DNA of 40,202 nucleotides. Origin: Chloroflexota bacterium (GTDB lineage Bacteria > Chloroflexota > FW602-bin22 > JACPRP01). This document shows positions 6,881 through 14,301 of the stretch, in pieces. A model generated the notes under the pieces. The model was not told where the DNA came from. It was given only the letters and a program-made list of their open reading frames with translations, and did no database searches. Each line of letters starts with the position of its first letter. The first letter of the stretch is position 1. Location of the stretch: NCBI GenBank assembly GCA_016210495.1, contig JACQUC010000220.1, positions 1 through 40,202 on the forward strand, given 5' to 3'. The position numbers were made by a program, and so were the translations under genes.

Positions 6881-7672
6881 CTACCTTGCCACCAGCACAT
6901 CGTACCACATCTTGGCAGCTATGGCGGAGATAACTACGATCAGGACCAGGCGGAGGGCTCGCACCTGCATCCGCTTGCTCACGAATGCGCCCAACTGAGC
7001 ACCTGGCAGGGCGCCCAGAACCAGCACGGATGCCAGGAGCAGGGAGACCTGGCCGGTGCCCAGCTTGCCTATGAGTCCTCCGGTGGACGACAATAGCACG
7101 ACACCTAGCGCGCTGCCCACGACAACGCGTGTGGGAATCTTCAAGACATGCAGCATCAAAGGAACAAGCACAAAGGCGCCGCCGGCGCCGACTATCCCGG
7201 CCAGAAACGCTACCACAAAGGCAAGTAGCACTGAGAGCGGTCGGTTGAACGTCACTTGCTCTGCCGTAAAGTCAGCTCCCTGCTCCTCCCTAGGAACGAA
7301 CATCAGGGCTGCCGATAGGAGCGCCATAGAAGCGAAAACTATGGTGATAACGTCGGCCTGTAGGTATTGTGAGATGATGGCGCCGGCCAGCGATCCTAAC
7401 AGGCTAGTTGTGCCCATATGAATCACAAGATCACGACTCACCATTTTGTTTCTCCAATGGCCGACGACGCCTGAAACAGACGCGAAGAAGACCTGGACGA
7501 TTGCGATGGCCGCCACTAATTTCATATCGAGGTGGCCAACCCCGAGGGTGTGCGGTATGTAGAATAGCGCGGGAATAAGTATGATCGCGCCGCCCAGGCC
7601 GACCAGGCCCGAGAAGAAGGCACCGGCCAACCCTAGGGTCGCAAGGAGTGCCAAAAGCAGTGCATCCTGCAT
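6881..7672 (-). CDS. TauE/SafE family anion exporter
   Basis: A 263-residue membrane protein of the TauE/SafE (sulfite/sulfonate exporter) family. Two repeated glycine-rich halves are visible: AGAFFSGLVGLGGAIILIPA near the N-terminus and AFLAGIVGAGGAFVLVPLML in the middle. These are the hallmark duplicated motif, within seven to eight hydrophobic helices. I placed the start at ATG 7672, which has GAGGG six bases upstream. The frame is open to 7747, but that extension looks non-coding. The transported ion cannot be told from sequence. Four direct repeats with an 11-bp period lie about 105-140 bp upstream and could control it. Confidence 0.85.
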   Translation of the reverse strand: MQDALLLALLATLGLAGAFFSGLVGLGGAIILIPALFYIPHTLGVGHLDMKLVAAIAIVQVFFASVSGVVGHWRNKMVSRDLVIHMGTTSLLGSLAGAIISQYLQADVITIVFASMALLSAALMFVPREEQGADFTAEQVTFNRPLSVLLAFVVAFLAGIVGAGGAFVLVPLMLHVLKIPTRVVVGSALGVVLLSSTGGLIGKLGTGQVSLLLASVLVLGALPGAQLGAFVSKRMQVRALRLVLIVVISAIAAKMWYDVLVAR

Positions 7673-7774
7673 CGTCAGCCCTCGCCATTGAGGTTGGTGC
7701 TGCCTGCCTGGAGTGACCAATCCAGGTTCGAGCGGTCTCGGCACCAAGTCTGCCTCTTAAGTATGGCATGAGAA

Positions 7775-7814
7775 GCTTTGAGCAGGCTTAAGGGAAGCTT
7801 AAGATCAGCTTAGT
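7775..7814. promoter_or_regulatory. Four direct repeats with 11-bp period (response-regulator-type box)
   Basis: GCTT starts recur at 7775, 7786, 7797 and 7808, exactly 11 bp apart: GCTTTGAGCAG, GCTTAAGGGAA, GCTTAAGATCA, GCTTAGT. Tandem half-sites at one helical turn are how PhoB/OmpR-family regulators bind, and cyanobacterial Pho boxes (CTTAACCT repeats) look similar. It lies upstream of the leftward TauE/SafE gene. The regulator is unknown. Confidence 0.5.
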
Positions 7815-8075
7815 GGTGGGGAGCAGGTGCTGTCGGGTTCGCATTCTGCCTGAACTCCCCGTGAGGCTAAATCGTCAATAGATAGTCTAAACTGCTGCCG
7901 TAGCTTCTTTTGAGCAAAGAGCTTCGAGAGCTGGTCGCGGGAAGCGGTAGGATGCGCAATGCATCCGTGCGCTTCAGTGAGGCTACCAAGTCGCTTGTGC
8001 AGGTGTTTTTCGCCGCGATCGCACGGGTTCTATCTAACTTCAGCACAAGGTGAGCGAGTTTAGGATGGGTGAAAG
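7815..8075. other. Intergenic stretch without a recognisable gene
   Basis: I see no supported gene, RNA or strong promoter in these 261 bases between the direct-repeat box and the PIN-domain remnant. If a complete toxin-antitoxin locus once stood here, its antitoxin gene should lie in this stretch. No such reading frame is left. Confidence 0.5.
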
Positions 8076-8568
8076 ATAAGGCTCCTCATCGACACTAATA
8101 TCCTTCTCGAAATCATCCTTGAGCAGGAAGAGGCCGTGGAGGCAGGCGATCTCCTTTCCCGAACCGAGGAGCACGCGTTCTTCATCTCCGACTACTGCCT
8201 GCACTCGGTGGGCTTGCTTCTTTTTCGGCGGAAACGGCAGGTTTTCGACCCCGACCGCGGAGACGTGCGCATTCTGGAAGCGGTGAAGCGATGCACAGAG
8301 CAGCGCATCAGCCGCTACGCCGAAGAGCACTTTGCCGGCCGCTACACTCGGCCCGACATCCGCTTCCGCGGCCAGTTTTTGCTACATCGACGCCTACACC
8401 GAGCCCGAACCCCTAGGGCCTAACTGGCCTCCGCCGAATGGGCCGGAAACGCGCGAAATGCACCTCGAACTCTTGCGCAATACGCCAGTGGATCTATGCC
8501 GCTTACGCTACTTCGGGGATGAGGGAGTTAGTGGGAGAAGAACCTCCCCTATCTCGGGCGGATTTTGA
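8076..8568 (+). pseudogene. Chimeric PIN-domain / conserved-hypothetical remnant, frameshifted
   Basis: From 8076 the frame reads RLLIDTNILLEIILEQEEAV and continues to FISDYCLHSVGLLLFRR. This is the first half of a PIN-domain nuclease (VapC-like toxin), with the catalytic Asp in LIDTN. The codon where ATG belongs is ATA, and an in-frame stop lies two codons before it. After about 60 residues it becomes a different sequence (TRPDIRFRGQF). That sequence continues only in the next frame as CYIDAYTEPE, then PPNGPETREMHLELLRNTP and LCRLRYFGDEG. Removing one T from the run at 8376-8380 joins the two. The second part resembles an uncharacterised family and is cut short at about 8522. Start loss, fusion, frameshift and truncation mark a dead locus next to a tRNA scar. 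Confidence 0.55.
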
Positions 8569-8593
8569 GGAAGCATTGGGACGATACCCCGTG

Positions 8594-8647
8594 TGGAGCG
8601 GGAGACGAGACTCGAACTCGCGACAACCTGCTTGGAAGGCAAGAGGC
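8594..8647 (-). other. tRNA-Gly(TCC) 3'-half fragment, probable integration att site
   Basis: Read on the minus strand this is the 3' half of a tRNA gene. It has anticodon stem CTTGC/GCAGG around loop CTTCCAA (anticodon TCC, glycine), a variable loop, T stem GCGAG/CTCGT with loop TTCGAGT, acceptor strand CTCCCGC, T73 and encoded CCA (8594-8596). The match stops abruptly at about 8647. No D arm or 5' acceptor strand (expected GCGGGAG) follows. Integrative elements that insert in tRNA 3' ends leave such a copy at one edge, with the island on the side where the 5' half is missing, here to the right. The intact tRNA is not in the window. Confidence 0.75.
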
Positions 8648-9065
8648 GTCAATCCGAATTATTTCCCCAAAATCAAGAATTAAGCACCTGACATATGTAC
8701 CTCCGGTATTATACCCCATCGAAATCAAGCTAACAAGCCTAACGCACTCCAAACAACCCAGGATAAGACACATCATTACTTGTCCGTTACTCGCTCGGTC
8801 TAGCCACACTTGTCTGCCAGGCAAGTACGCCTGCCACTGGCGACATTGCCTCACGGAGGCCAGAATCTCCAATACCAATGTCAATATTGCGCCTGCCAAT
8901 CCCTCCGAATTCCGTGCACCACCCGATCATCGAGAAGATCGGCCGGCCCATTGAGGGACAGACCGTACGCTTCAGCCTTGTCCGGCAAGAACTGACCAGC
9001 TAGCGACTGGCCTGCCGATTATCTCCACGTTGGCGCCTTCACCCTGCACTGCCTCTATCTACTTC
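8648..9065. other. Non-coding junction region
   Basis: About 420 bases between the tRNA scar and the toxin-antitoxin promoter. I find no credible gene on either strand. The sequence is AT-richer than the flanks at its left end. No integrase or recombinase remnant is recognisable, although that is where one would be expected beside an attachment site. Confidence 0.5.
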
Positions 9066-9094
9066 TTGACGCCAGCCATTGAATATGCTAAAAT
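9066..9094 (+). promoter_or_regulatory. Promoter of the toxin-antitoxin operon, likely leaderless start
   Basis: TTGACG (9066-9071) and TAAAAT (9089-9094) are 17 bp apart with TGC directly before the -10 (extended -10). The toxin ATG at 9102 is only seven bases after the -10, at or one base from the expected transcription start, so the mRNA is probably leaderless. No ribosome-binding site is visible before the ATG. Confidence 0.6.
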
Positions 9095-9101
9095 CCGCAT
9101 A

Positions 9102-9470
9102 ATGAAAAAGGCTGATTGGATAGTCGTCTTCTACCGGGATGACCGGGGAGAAAGCCCGGTCCTGGAGTTCTTGCAAGCGTTGGACGAGGATGCTCAGCAT
9201 AGTCTCGGTTGGGCTATTGAGCAGCTGCGTGTGCGCAACGTCACCGCCCGCGAGCCCTTGGTCCGGCACCTGGAAGGAAAACTGTGGGAATTGCGGCGAG
9301 AGAGCAAGACGAACATAAATCGCCTGCTTTATTTCTTCTTCACTGGACGGCGGATCGTCTTCGTCCACGGTTTTCAAAAGAAGACTCAGAAGACGTCTCG
9401 AGCAGAGATTGAGATCGGGTTTAAGCGGATGAACGATTTCAGCAGTCGCGAAGGGGGTGAACAAGAATAA
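9102..9470 (+). CDS. RelE/HigB-type toxin (phage Gp49-like family)
   Basis: A 122-residue toxin of the Gp49-like/HigB group in the RelE superfamily. The signature is a short strand-helix start (WIVVFYRDDRGESPVLEFL), the conserved VRHLEGKLWELRRESKTNIN block, LLYFFFTGRRIVFVHGFQKK and then TSRAEIEIGFKRMNDF. Family members are ribosome-dependent mRNA interferases. The basic residues in LWELRRE, GFQKK and the C-terminal Arg/Lys residues are the usual RNA-binding and catalytic positions. ATG 9102 was chosen over the upstream GTG because the family start fits it and the promoter -10 lies at 9089-9094. The antitoxin gene overlaps or abuts its stop. Confidence 0.88.
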   Translation: MKKADWIVVFYRDDRGESPVLEFLQALDEDAQHSLGWAIEQLRVRNVTAREPLVRHLEGKLWELRRESKTNINRLLYFFFTGRRIVFVHGFQKKTQKTSRAEIEIGFKRMNDFSSREGGEQE

Positions 9471-9813
9471 GATGGCGAACAATCAGAAAGAGCGCGATTA
9501 CATAGCCGAAGGGGAAGCTGACTACGAACGCTGGCGAGCCAGTATCGTTGATACCCCAGAGAAACAGGCCGCGTACGATGAGATAGCGGCGAAGAGCGAT
9601 CTCTGGCTACAACTGGTGGAGGCTAGGCAGGCAGCAGGATTGACCCAGGCTGAGGTGGCGAAGAGGTTAGGGATCAGCCAATCCCAAGTCTCTCGCATTG
9701 AAAAGCGAGGGTATGATGCTTACACTCTCAACACGCTGCGTAAATACGTCAAGGCTCTAGGGGACAGCTTTCGTTTGGAGGTAAAGGTCGTCTACCCTCA
9801 CTCTTCCGCTTGA
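9457..9813 (+). CDS. XRE-family antitoxin (HigA-like)
   Basis: A 118-residue antitoxin. Residues 50-105 form a Cro/C1-type helix-turn-helix: LVEARQAAGLTQAEVAKRLG, ISQSQVSRIEKRG. The N-terminal half is charged and helical, with DYIAEGEADYERWRASIVDT. The C-terminus LGDSFRLEVKVVYP is the usual dimerisation strand of toxin-linked XRE proteins. It follows a Gp49-like toxin, as in HigBA-type operons (toxin first), and should neutralise the toxin and repress the operon. The start is either GTG 9457, overlapping the toxin end by 14 bases, or ATG 9472, one base after it. AAGGGGG at 9451-9457 serves neither perfectly. Confidence 0.85.
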   Translation: MNKNKMANNQKERDYIAEGEADYERWRASIVDTPEKQAAYDEIAAKSDLWLQLVEARQAAGLTQAEVAKRLGISQSQVSRIEKRGYDAYTLNTLRKYVKALGDSFRLEVKVVYPHSSA

Positions 9814-9839
9814 TATCGGGTTTGATGAGGGGGGCTAGC

Positions 9840-10283
9840 ATGTATCTAACACCATTCGTTTCCGTTTTTCGGGAACAGGGTCTGAAAGAGACTCGTGTTA
9901 TCACCATACGTAACTATCTGGGGCTGCCAGACGACGATTATGCCCTGATCGATGCCTACTGCACCGATCCAGAGTGCGACTGCCAGCGTGTGATGCTTAA
10001 CGTTGTAAGCCAGCGCCTACCTGGCACCCGATTGGCATCGATCAGCTTCGGCTTTGACCGCGACGCCGAGATGGCGGGCCCTTTTCTCGATCCGCTGAAC
10101 CCCCGAAGCCATCACGCCGATGCACTGCTCGCGCTCGTAGCCGATATCCTAGACGATCCCGCGTACGTCGCTCGGTTGGAGTCTCACTACCATCAGTTCA
10201 AGCGGGCCATTACCGATCCAAAAGATCCGGGCTATAAGACAATGCGCCGCATCCGGGCCGATGAGAAACGCTGGGAGGCTTAA
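9840..10283 (+). CDS. Conserved hypothetical protein
   Basis: A 147-residue soluble protein whose start is ATG 9840, with GAGGGGGG six bases upstream. Distinct segments are ALIDAYCTDPECDCQRVMLN (four Cys/Asp-rich positions, possibly metal-binding), ISFGFDRDAEMAGPFLDPLN and LESHYHQFKRAITDP. I recognise this from uncharacterised bacterial proteins but know no function. It follows the antitoxin gene by 26 bases and may share its transcript. Its stop codon (10281-10283) coincides with the point where an oppositely directed MmgE/PrpD gene is cut off, so it lies at a recombination junction. Confidence 0.65.
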   Translation: MYLTPFVSVFREQGLKETRVITIRNYLGLPDDDYALIDAYCTDPECDCQRVMLNVVSQRLPGTRLASISFGFDRDAEMAGPFLDPLNPRSHHADALLALVADILDDPAYVARLESHYHQFKRAITDPKDPGYKTMRRIRADEKRWEA

Positions 10284-10337
10284 ATCAGCGAACTTCAGTC
10301 CGGCCAAAAAATGGGCCAGTCGTTTGCTCTCATCCAT
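10284..10337 (-). pseudogene. Truncated MmgE/PrpD gene, 5' end only
   Basis: On the minus strand GGAGGA lies five bases before ATG 10337, which begins MDESKRLAHFLAGLKFAD. This matches the usual N-terminus of MmgE/PrpD proteins (x-x-LAxFxxGLxxxDLP) and the starts of the two intact copies at 28355 and 30746. The homology ends at base 10284, where the stop codon of the opposing hypothetical gene begins; beyond it the frame is only antisense to that gene. A promoter with a regulon operator lies upstream at 10425-10453. Promoter, operator, ribosome site and 18 codons survive, and the rest has been lost at a DNA junction. Confidence 0.6.
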
Positions 10338-10424
10338 GGGCGTCCTCCATCACTAATCAGGCTATTTGCAGGTCATTCGAAAGCCATAAACTCGAGCGTC
10401 TTCCAGTCTCCCTGGGTGATCAGG

Positions 10425-10469
10425 ATACTAACACGAATGCAATTGATTGTCAATATATTGACAATCAAT
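10425..10469 (-). promoter_or_regulatory. Leftward promoter with 28-bp perfect palindromic operator
   Basis: On the minus strand TTGACA (10453-10448) and TAGTAT (10430-10425) are 17 bp apart. The -35 lies inside a perfect 28-bp palindrome (10442-10469). The palindrome consists of half-sites TTGATTGTCAA (10443-10453) and TTGACAATCAA (10458-10468) with a 4-bp TATA spacer. The -10 region (GTGTTAGTATCCT) is nearly identical to that of the tctC promoter (GTGTTACTATCCT). It points to the truncated MmgE/PrpD gene. Confidence 0.7.
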
Positions 10470-10535
10470 CGTCTTGCAATTCTCAGGTGTGAACGCACGC
10501 TGGACGGCCGAAAAGGTTTCCGTGTCCAGACGCAG

Positions 10536-11741
10536 CTAGGATATGACTTTGCTATCTACTAGTTCTGCTATGGTATCTTTGGGTAGTCCCAGGAGTTCAC
10601 CAAAAACGTAATCGTTATGCTGACCTATTAACGGAGCTGGGGACCTGAACGACCCGGGGGTCTCGCTGAGCCTCGAGACGAGGCCGGGAATCCAATCCAG
10701 GTCAGTGGCCGGATGCTCTAGTTCCACCAGCACCTGTCTTTCCGCCAGGTGCTGGTCAAAGAAGCGGTCTTCGGTGTCCGCGCAGGGCATTGCCGCAACT
10801 CCCGCTCTTTGAAGGATGTCCATGGCTTCGTACTGAGTCTTGGTTGAGGTCCACGCCGTTATGAGTTTGTCGAGCTCCACTCGATTGGCTTGCCTTTGAA
10901 AGGTATCAGCAAACCTCTCGTCGCTTGCCCACTGCGGTTCGCCAATCGCTCTGCAAAAGGCTTCCCATTCCTCATGGTCGCGAACAGCGATGGAGATCCA
11001 CTTGTCTTCACCTTCACACCGGTAATTGTTGTGTGGGGCCATGGTCGGGCTGGTGTTTCCTGCCGGACCCAGCACTCGTCCGTTCATTGAGTATTCCAGA
11101 ACTGCTTCTGCCATCGTGCTGAGAAGAGTCTCTATCTGGGCCAACTCAATATATTGTCCCTCGCCGTAAAGCTCACGGTGACGAAGTGCGACAAGCACAG
11201 CAAAGGCAGCATGGAAGGCGGCATTTATGTCGGCATAGGGCTGCTGCATACCCAGGATCTTTTCACCGTCGTAACCGATGATGCTGTCCAATCCGGACAG
11301 GCTAGCTAGCGATGGACCGTAAGTGACCACATCACTGAGCGGTCCAACATTGCCGACCGAAGGAAGCGAGGTCATGATGATATCTTCTTTGATTTCTCTT
11401 AATGCCTCGTAATGCAACCCCAATTTGCGCATGACTTGGGGCGAGAAGTTCTCGACAACAACATCGCTAATCTTCACGAGTCGTTTGAGAAGGTCGATGC
11501 CCTTCGGATTTGCTATGTCCACGGTGATACCCAGTTTGTTGCGGTTCACGCTGTGAAAGAAGGGCGATTTCTCCGGATCATTCGTCACGTTATCCGCGCC
11601 GAATCTGAGTGCGTCCACGCGCTTGCGCGACTCGACCTTGATTACTTCAGCGCCCATGTCCGCCAGGATACTCGACGTCCGCGGGCCAGCTGCCACCCAG
11701 CCAAAGTCCACGATCCTACATCTGTCCAGAACCGTCTGCAA
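10536..11741 (-). CDS. Family III (CaiB/BaiF) CoA-transferase
   Basis: A 401-residue family III CoA-transferase, full length for the family. Domains show as RIVDFGWVAAGP at the N-terminus, DMGAEVIKVES, NRNKLGITVDI and the central DINAAFHAAFAVLVALRHRE with GEGQYIELAQIE. Asp171 sits where the catalytic Asp of formyl-CoA transferase (Asp169) belongs, so it should be active in moving CoA from an acyl-CoA donor to a carboxylic acid by a mixed-anhydride mechanism. The start is TTG 11741 with GGAGG nine bases upstream. It is the last gene of the leftward operon, and the gene before it lacks this Asp, so the two may form a hetero-oligomer. Confidence 0.88.
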   Translation of the reverse strand: MQTVLDRCRIVDFGWVAAGPRTSSILADMGAEVIKVESRKRVDALRFGADNVTNDPEKSPFFHSVNRNKLGITVDIANPKGIDLLKRLVKISDVVVENFSPQVMRKLGLHYEALREIKEDIIMTSLPSVGNVGPLSDVVTYGPSLASLSGLDSIIGYDGEKILGMQQPYADINAAFHAAFAVLVALRHRELYGEGQYIELAQIETLLSTMAEAVLEYSMNGRVLGPAGNTSPTMAPHNNYRCEGEDKWISIAVRDHEEWEAFCRAIGEPQWASDERFADTFQRQANRVELDKLITAWTSTKTQYEAMDILQRAGVAAMPCADTEDRFFDQHLAERQVLVELEHPATDLDWIPGLVSRLSETPGSFRSPAPLIGQHNDYVFGELLGLPKDTIAELVDSKVIS

Positions 11742-11779
11742 TGTAACAAACCTCCGTTTCGAAACATAGGCGGCTATGA

Positions 11780-13015
11780 CTAAATGATGTTTGAACGCCG
11801 TAACTTGAGCAGAATCTCACGCGAGTAACCCAGCTCACCTACATAGACATCCTCATTATGCTCGCCCAGATGTGGCGCTGTTCTACCCAGACTCCACGAA
11901 GTCCTTGAGAACCTGAATGGCGGCCCAGGGCACTTGTATCCTCCACCCCGCTTCATGTCCAATTCGGCGAAATACTGGCGTTCATTCAAATGCAGGTCGT
12001 CAGTGACTTCTGCCATGTCTCTTACAGGAGCAAAGGGGACATGACTCTGCCGACATAGCGCGAATATTTCGGCTTTCGTATGGGACATCAGCCAGGGGGC
12101 AAGCAATGCATCAAGCTCATCGGCGTACTGGTTGCCGGCTATTCTGCGGTCTGCGAATCTGGGATCGGACGCATACCAGTCTGGGATTTTGCCATCGCCG
12201 ACGATATCCAGGAACCGTTTCCACTGAGCACCCTGAAGCGCAACGAGATACACATATCCATCCTTACACGGCAATATGGTCATGGGGTATGGACCGGGTG
12301 TACGGTGACCAGCTCTTATTCTCTTACTGCCGTGGTAGACGAACGATGAAACCACATTGCCCGTATGCGAAATCGCCCAGGCGTCAGTCTCTGCAGCATC
12401 CACTTGCTGGCCCCGTCCAATCTTGGGCCGAGCGAGTAGAGCGAACATGGTCCCAATACCGCCGACGATTCCTGCCTGATAGTGTCCCATTGAAAGTGGA
12501 GGCGCTAATGGCTCTCGGCCAGGCTCGCCCATTGTTAGGCTCATGCCCCCAAGAGCGCTGCAGTTTATGGCATAACCCTTGAAGTCTCGATACGGCCCCG
12601 TTTGCCCGAAAGGTGTAATGGAAGTGACCACAAGGTTGCTGTTCACCTTGTGCAGAGAGGGGTAATCGAGCTGAAGGTCTGCTGCAACCGCTGGAGGCAT
12701 ACTCTCTATCAGCACGTCCGCTCGCTCGATCAATTCGAGCAGGAGCTTTCGCCCGGTTTTCACCTTTATGTCCAGAGTAATTCCCCGCTTTCCCCTGTTC
12801 AGATACGTGAAGAGGCCGCTGGTCTCGGGGTCAGGAATATCGCCGGGAAAAGGACCGTATCTCCGAGTTTCATCGCCGGCATTCGGGTTCTCGACCTTTA
12901 CGACATCCGCTCCGAGGCCGGCGAGCAACATCCCGCAATACGGGCCGGCAATAAATTCACTAAGCTCTACTACCTTCAGCCCTGCTAGGGTCGCGGGGCT
13001 CGACAAACTGTGCAC
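11780..13015 (-). CDS. Family III CoA-transferase homologue lacking the catalytic Asp
   Basis: A 411-residue family III CoA-transferase-like protein, with LAGLKVVELSEFIAGPYCG, GLGADVVKVE, NRGKRGITLDI and SITPFGQTGPY all in place. At the active-site position (GHYQAGIVGG, residues 177-186) Gly182 occupies the place where Asp is expected. The protein may thus be a non-catalytic subunit, perhaps pairing with the next gene, whose Asp is present. Two-subunit family III enzymes such as benzylsuccinate CoA-transferase BbsEF give a precedent. GTG 13015 overlaps the end of the upstream gene by 56 bases. AGGGG lies nine bases before it. Confidence 0.85.
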   Translation of the reverse strand: MHSLSSPATLAGLKVVELSEFIAGPYCGMLLAGLGADVVKVENPNAGDETRRYGPFPGDIPDPETSGLFTYLNRGKRGITLDIKVKTGRKLLLELIERADVLIESMPPAVAADLQLDYPSLHKVNSNLVVTSITPFGQTGPYRDFKGYAINCSALGGMSLTMGEPGREPLAPPLSMGHYQAGIVGGIGTMFALLARPKIGRGQQVDAAETDAWAISHTGNVVSSFVYHGSKRIRAGHRTPGPYPMTILPCKDGYVYLVALQGAQWKRFLDIVGDGKIPDWYASDPRFADRRIAGNQYADELDALLAPWLMSHTKAEIFALCRQSHVPFAPVRDMAEVTDDLHLNERQYFAELDMKRGGGYKCPGPPFRFSRTSWSLGRTAPHLGEHNEDVYVGELGYSREILLKLRRSNII

Positions 13016-14213
13016 AGCTTATTACCCCTTGTTCTCGAAGATTCTCAATCTGCTCGGCTTCGTAGCCGAGTTCTTTCAATACCTGATACGTATGTTCCCC
13101 ATAAAGCGGAGCGAAACTCCTGATCTTGCCGGGTGTTTCGGAGAGCTTAATTGGAATCCCGACCTGCTTGACCGGTCCAAGCGTGGGATGCTTCAGCTCC
13201 ACCACCATTTCCCGATCGACGACTTGAGGCGATGAGAAGGCATCTTTAAAGGAATTCACCGGCGCAACACAGGTATCGGCGCCTATCAGGAGGTCCAACC
13301 ACTCGTCACGTGTCTTGGTACGGAAGACCTTCCTGAAGGCCGATACGATTTCTCGCCTTTTCTGTTGCGCCTGCTCATCGTAGTGCGTGGTTGCACGCAT
13401 TGCCATCCCTTCCATCGCGTACGGGATGAACTGCTCCGTTCCTAGGGCGCGACATAGCTTTTCCCACATCCATGGCTCTGCCGGACAAATCGAGATGTAT
13501 TTGCTATCCTTGGTCCTGTACACATGGGCGGGTCTTTCCCCTGGTTTTGGCTGCAATCCCGTGGCAAGGTAATCGGCACCGTAGCGCCAGGCCATGACCG
13601 AGAACACACCGTCGGTCATAGATATGTCTATGAATTGACCCACGCCATATTTCTGACGAGCGATGATGGAAAGCAAGATACCTATCGTGGCTTGCAGGCT
13701 GCCTCCGGCGACGTCGGCAATTGGGAGTCCGGGTAGAGCGTGTTGTCCAGTTGATGTGCGTGTAATGCCCAGCACACCAGCTACTGCTTCGTAGTTAGGA
13801 TCGTGGCCGGGCTGCCTCCGATTTCGTCCGGTCTGGCCGTATCCAGAGATCGAGCAGTAAACTATCCCTGGGTTGATTCTCCTCAATGTGTTGTAGTCGA
13901 TACCGAGGATCTCCGTCATCCCTGGTCTGAACTCCTCGATGACGACATCAGCCCGTTCGGCCAGCTTGTGGAAGATGTCTTGCGCTTCTTTTCTCTTCAG
14001 GTTAAGCGCGATGGCCTTCTTGTTGCGTTCGGTTGAATCGTAGGCCGCAGACTTCGTCTCAGTCTCCGCTTGCACTGATCGAGGAAACCGGGCTTTAGGA
14101 GCCTCCTCAACCTTGATCACCTCCGCACCCATGTCGGCAAGGATCATGGTGCAGTATCTACCGGCACCCTTGGTCAAGTCTAGTACGGTCAAGCCTTCTA
14201 AGACGAGCGGCAC
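12960..14213 (-). CDS. Family III (CaiB/BaiF) CoA-transferase
   Basis: A 417-residue family III CoA-transferase. Recognisable blocks are LTVLDLTKGAGRYCTMILAD, MGAEVIKVEEAP, ERNKKAIALNL, SISGYGQTGRNRRQPGHDPN and the active-site region LPIADVAGGSLQATIGILLS with Asp167 as the likely nucleophile. The N-terminal GAGRY replaces the commoner GP(Y/F), a diverged CoA-binding loop. It overlaps the next gene by 56 bases, which suggests tight co-translation. It stands third from the end in a leftward operon with a crotonase and a family I CoA-transferase. The substrate is not predictable, but the context suggests activation of a carboxylic acid imported by the nearby Tct system. Confidence 0.87.
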   Translation of the reverse strand: MPLVLEGLTVLDLTKGAGRYCTMILADMGAEVIKVEEAPKARFPRSVQAETETKSAAYDSTERNKKAIALNLKRKEAQDIFHKLAERADVVIEEFRPGMTEILGIDYNTLRRINPGIVYCSISGYGQTGRNRRQPGHDPNYEAVAGVLGITRTSTGQHALPGLPIADVAGGSLQATIGILLSIIARQKYGVGQFIDISMTDGVFSVMAWRYGADYLATGLQPKPGERPAHVYRTKDSKYISICPAEPWMWEKLCRALGTEQFIPYAMEGMAMRATTHYDEQAQQKRREIVSAFRKVFRTKTRDEWLDLLIGADTCVAPVNSFKDAFSSPQVVDREMVVELKHPTLGPVKQVGIPIKLSETPGKIRSFAPLYGEHTYQVLKELGYEAEQIENLREQGVISCAQFVEPRDPSRAEGSRA

Positions 14214-14301
14214 ACTGGCTCCTTTCGCTGCAGCTTATTTCTTCTCAGCACGATATGAGCAGAATCTCTAGTTCTGCACAGGGCCCTTTCTCTCTCCAGC
14301 T

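Noticed and set aside
8549..8954. Overlapping ORFs with ETRTRDNLLGRQ- or SCLPSRLSRVRVSSPAP-like peptides
   Set aside because: These peptides are translations of the tRNA-Gly fragment, a known artefact in databases.
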